Position numbers and translations under genes: made by a program
The notes under the pieces: generated by a model
Seen by the model: only the letters and a program-made list of their open reading frames with translations
What the model was told of the DNA's origin: nothing
The model's database searches: none
From: Mya arenaria
Taxonomy: Eukaryota > Mollusca > Bivalvia > Myida > Myidae
Length of the DNA stretch: 64,000 nt
Assembly: GCF_026914265.1 (NCBI RefSeq)
Contig: NC_069129.1
Location: forward strand, 25,527,650 to 25,591,649
Reading direction: 5' to 3'
Part shown: positions 60,915-64,000 of the stretch, one piece after another
Numbering within the stretch: position 1 is the stretch's first letter
How the letters are laid out: each line of letters starts with the position of its first letter

Positions 60915-61048
60915 CCTTCTGTCATCCGGTGTGTTCATGGGGTAGTCCCTGCAGCGGCTCAAATACTGGTACGCCATTTTACCATCCTGTAGCTTAAGAT
61001 AGGTCTTTCCCAACATCAGGAGGTTCATACTGTAGAAGTTGGGCTCAG
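60915..61048 (-). CDS. RMDN1-like gene, penultimate exon, copy B
   Basis: Acceptor TTTGTAG|CT to donor AGG|GTAGGA. It encodes EPNFYSMNLLMLGKTYLKLQ, DGKMAYQYLSRCRDYPMNTP and DDRR, matching the C-terminal TPR-like unit of RMDN1 (regulator of microtubule dynamics 1). Phase 1 in, phase 0 out, like copy A. The remaining upstream exons would lie at higher coordinates and are not visible before the window ends, so only the 3' end of the gene is seen. Copy B is the likelier functional gene. Confidence 0.85.
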
Positions 61049-62095
61049 CTACAAACAAGGGGAGGATAAGTATTTCAGTGGTAATGGTAGAAAGAGTATA
61101 GCTTGGGAAGCAATAATTAAGTTATGAAAGAATTTATGTTGAACTGGCAAGTCTGTGAATTATGTTATAAGGTAAAAATTATGGATTCTATCTGTAAAAG
61201 CAAACATCAGCAGCTGTATTCATAAAGCAAACTTAAAAGTAAAGGTAAAATTCTCAACTTAGTTTAAATTGCTATTTTCTTAGTTGAATAAAAGAAAATT
61301 TACACACAAAATATGAAACATTGATTTTTTTGTTTATATTATGTATGCCTTTGAAAAACATCCATGAACAAAAATAAAAGGGAACTTGAGATATTTTTAC
61401 AAAAAAATTGAAAACATTTAGGGCTATTCCATTTACGGTAAACATATAACCCCCCGGGGGAAGGCACTTTTAAATTATGCCACCCCCTACCGAAGAATTT
61501 ACTTTTTTACCTTACCTATATACTATTAAAACATTATCACCCCCCGGGGGTTATGTGTTTTACTGGAATAGAGCTTTATGAAATTTCTCACTAAGATGCT
61601 TTGTGGGTACAGCCCCAGGGATAAAATCATATAACAGACATAGCAAAGACTCTACAATACAAGTACATATAAAAAAAATTATGTCTGTTTGACTAGTTAC
61701 TTAAACTTAAAAATAAGATTATAGAATGGAAAATATTTCACTTTCTTAAATTATTCTCGAAACTTGCCTATATGGCCTTGACAGGATTTTCCTTCAATTG
61801 TACATATCATAATTTCAAGTTTTGGCAGGTCACATAAAAACACAAGCTTTGATCAATACATGAAAACTTTTCATAAAATTCTTATACCATCAAACCACAT
61901 TTACAACACCGCTTTTTGCCAACAAACATGCATTTTTCCACATTTATAATACAACATATATGGGGTCGAAAACGGTATAAACAATGAAGTTCAATTCCAT
62001 TGACATGCTCACAGAACATACTCTCAAACAACAGTACATGATTTTTTTACCAGACACTCGTACTAGTGAAAAAAAGGATTGAAAATGAATTGGAC
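61049..62095. other. RMDN1-like intron or upstream DNA, end of duplicated block B
   Basis: Similarity with copy A at 61049-61160 and 61895-62090. The centre (61160-61890) is specific to copy B and contains the MITE at 61421-61575. No exon is recognised. Confidence 0.55.
61421..61575. mobile_element. 155-bp MITE with CCCCCGGGGG arms
   Basis: The left arm 'gggctattccattta...acatataaccccccggggg' is found in inverse at 61539-61575 ('caccccccgggggttatgtg', 'ttttactggaatagagct'). Short and non-coding. A 3-4 bp TTA-like target duplication is possible on inspection of the flanks but not certain. Confidence 0.8.
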
Positions 62096-62104
62096 AACAA
62101 CAAC

Positions 62105-63626
62105 AAGAGGCACATCAGTGCCTGTGCTCCACTGGCCAAAAGGTTCAAGCAAAGACCACCTAACGAACATTTTCGTCAAGTTTCATAGAAATACAATCAT
62201 CAATTTTTGAGGAGAAGTTATTTAAAAAAAAAAATTACTTTAATAGCTCTGGCTGCCATGTTGTGCAGTGGACCGAAATGATTTGGGCAATTTGAGTAAA
62301 GGAGCACCAAACAAACATTTCTGTCAAGTTTTATCGAAAAAAGGTCATCGGTTTCGACGACAAGTCGTATAAAGTTTTTTTTATTTTTTAGCTCTGGCAG
62401 CCATGGTGTGCAGTGGACTGGAACCATTTAACAAATTTTGGTTAATGATCACCCAAGGAACATTTCTGTCAAGTTTCATCAAAATCTGATCATCGGTTTC
62501 TGAGGAGAAATCGTTTAAAGGTTTTTCTATTTTTACCTCTGGGGGCCATCTTGTGCAGTGGATCGAAACCATTGAAGCAAATTTGATAAAGGACCATCCA
62601 AGGAACATTTCTGTTAAGTTTCATCAAAATCTGATCATCGGTTTCTGAGAAGATGTTCTTTAAAGGTTTTTCTATTTTTTTGCCCTGGCAGCCATGTTGT
62701 GCAGCGGACCGGAACCATTTGAGCAATTTTGGTTAAGGACCACCCAAGGAACAATTCTGTCAAGTTTCATCAAAATCTGCCTATCCGTTTCAGAGGAGAT
62801 GTCGTTTAAAGATTTTGCTATTTTTAGCTGTGGCGGCCATATTGTGCAATGGACCAGAACCATTTGAGCAATTTTAATAAAGGACCACCCAAGGAACATT
62901 ACTGTCAAGTTTCATCAAAATCTGCCGAACCGTTTCAGAGGAGATGTCGTTTAAAGATTTTGCTATTTTTAGCTCTGGCGGCCATATTGTGCAATGGACC
63001 GGAACCATTTGAGCAATTTTGGTAAAGGACCACCAAAGGAACATTTCTGTTAAGTTTCATCAAAATCTGATCATCGGTTTCTGAGAAGATGTTCTTTAAA
63101 GGTTTTTCTATTTTTTTGCCCTGGCAGCCATGTTGTGCAGCGGACCGGAACCATTTGAGCAATTTTGGTTAAGGACCACCCAAGGAACAATTCTGTCAAG
63201 TTTCATCAAAATCTGCCTATCCGTTTCAGAGGAGATGTCGTTTAAAGATTTTGCTATTTTTAGCTGTGGCGGCCATATTGTGCAATGGACCAGAACCATT
63301 TGAGCAATTTTAATAAAGGACCACCCAAGGAACATTACTGTCAAGTTTCATCAAAATCTGCCGAACCGTTTCAGAGGAGATGTCGTTTAAAGATTTTGCT
63401 ATTTTTAGCTCTGGCGGCCATATTGTGCAATGGACCGGAACCATTTGAGCAATTTTGGTAAAGGACCACCAAAGGAACATTCCTGTGAAGTTTTGTCAAA
63501 ATCCGCTTATCAGTTTCAGAGGAGATGTCGTTTAAAGTAAAAGTTTACGCACGCACGCACGCACACACTCACGACGGACAATCTGTGACGACATAAGCTC
63601 CATGGCCTTCGGCCAGTGGAGCTAAA
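62105..63626. repeat. Pearl-like element with ~145-bp tandem core and higher-order repeat
   Basis: The outer edges form an inverted pair: GTGCTCCACTGGCC near 62127 and GGCCAGTGGAGC near 63612. Between them are about nine or ten tandem units of roughly 145 bp, each with 'tctgtcaagtttcatcaaaa', 'tcgtttaaag' and 'gccatNttgtgcaRtggacc'. A short (GCAC)n run (63551-63575) precedes the 3' edge 'acgacggacaatctgtgacg'. This is the classical layout of bivalve pearl elements. The repeated minus-strand open frames are by-products of the tandem array. Confidence 0.8.
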
Positions 63627-64000
63627 AATCAGTGAATCATCTTATACTATCATTAATTCTATCATAATACTATATAAAGCAAATCAGACTTTACACTTTT
63701 AATATCTATCACATGTTTCTTCTTTTCAGAAAATGCTATCAGATGGTATATTTGTAAACTAGTGACAAGGCATGGCCATGAGTGAAATATTCACTTTTCA
63801 TGATCACAAGGTGAACTATATTGCTTTCTTACACTGAAGCGAACAATTTTTCTTTTTATTATTCGCCTTACATTTGAATTTAAAGTTAAAATGATGTCCA
63901 AGCCCTGTGCACACTGATGTTTGAAAGGAACATTTACACTGTTTGAAACAGTAAAATATCAATTTTCTTTCACTTGTAAATCTCTATTAATCACCCGAAA
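63627..64000. other. No feature seen
   Basis: AT-rich DNA to the end of the window. No exon of the RMDN1-like gene or other element is recognisable. Confidence 0.5.

Noticed and set aside
62218-63344. Repeated 69-78 aa minus-strand frames with a shared motif (SETDxQILMKLDR)
   Set aside because: These are frames within the ~145-bp tandem core; they differ by unit and have no independent coding evidence.

Overview
This window looks like nuclear DNA of a marine bivalve mollusc. The sequence is AT-rich. The only convincing genes are intron-containing: HSPA12-type Hsp70 genes, a family known to be expanded in bivalves, and an RMDN1-like gene. The repeats include tandem-core interspersed elements of the kind called pearl in oysters, many short inverted-repeat transposons, and a DIRS/Ngaro-like retroelement. 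The organism call is an inference from these features, not from a database match.

The dominant structure is a large, old segmental duplication. Copy A runs from about 23.2 to 39.9 kb and copy B from about 49.9 to 62.1 kb. Each holds, in the same order: a four-exon HSPA12-like gene on the plus strand, shared downstream DNA, a tandem-core repeat carrying nuclear-receptor-like half-sites, and the last two exons of an RMDN1-like gene on the minus strand, tail to tail with the Hsp70 gene. A short match between 19.2-19.5 kb and 45.1-45.35 kb suggests the ancestral unit reached further upstream. Copy B of the Hsp70 gene is intact (608 codons). Copy A keeps every splice site and the reading frame but has two in-frame TGA codons.

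Later insertions distinguish the two copies, and the other copy often shows the empty site. The most striking is a 4.70 kb element in copy A (30841-35542). It has inverted ends starting CCCAGC, dense subterminal arrays of the palindrome CCCATATGGG, and a decayed multi-exon gene with a DUF4806-like domain. Two TTAA-target MITEs (36780-37119 in A, 57312-57617 in B) are also copy-specific.

Outside the duplication: 1-12 kb is an array of strongly diverged, apparently non-coding tandem duplicates with a 66-bp near-perfect palindrome. 14.1-19.1 kb is a broken DIRS/Ngaro-like element. 21.35-22.5 kb is a short-TIR element with a MITE nested in it. The spacer at 39.9-49.9 kb holds tandem-core repeats, two diverged minisatellites and a foldback element. 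The right end (62.1-63.6 kb) is a pearl-like element whose core has a recent 436-bp higher-order repeat. No tRNA, rRNA, CRISPR or prokaryotic operon structure was seen. Most short open frames in the window are chance frames in AT-rich DNA.
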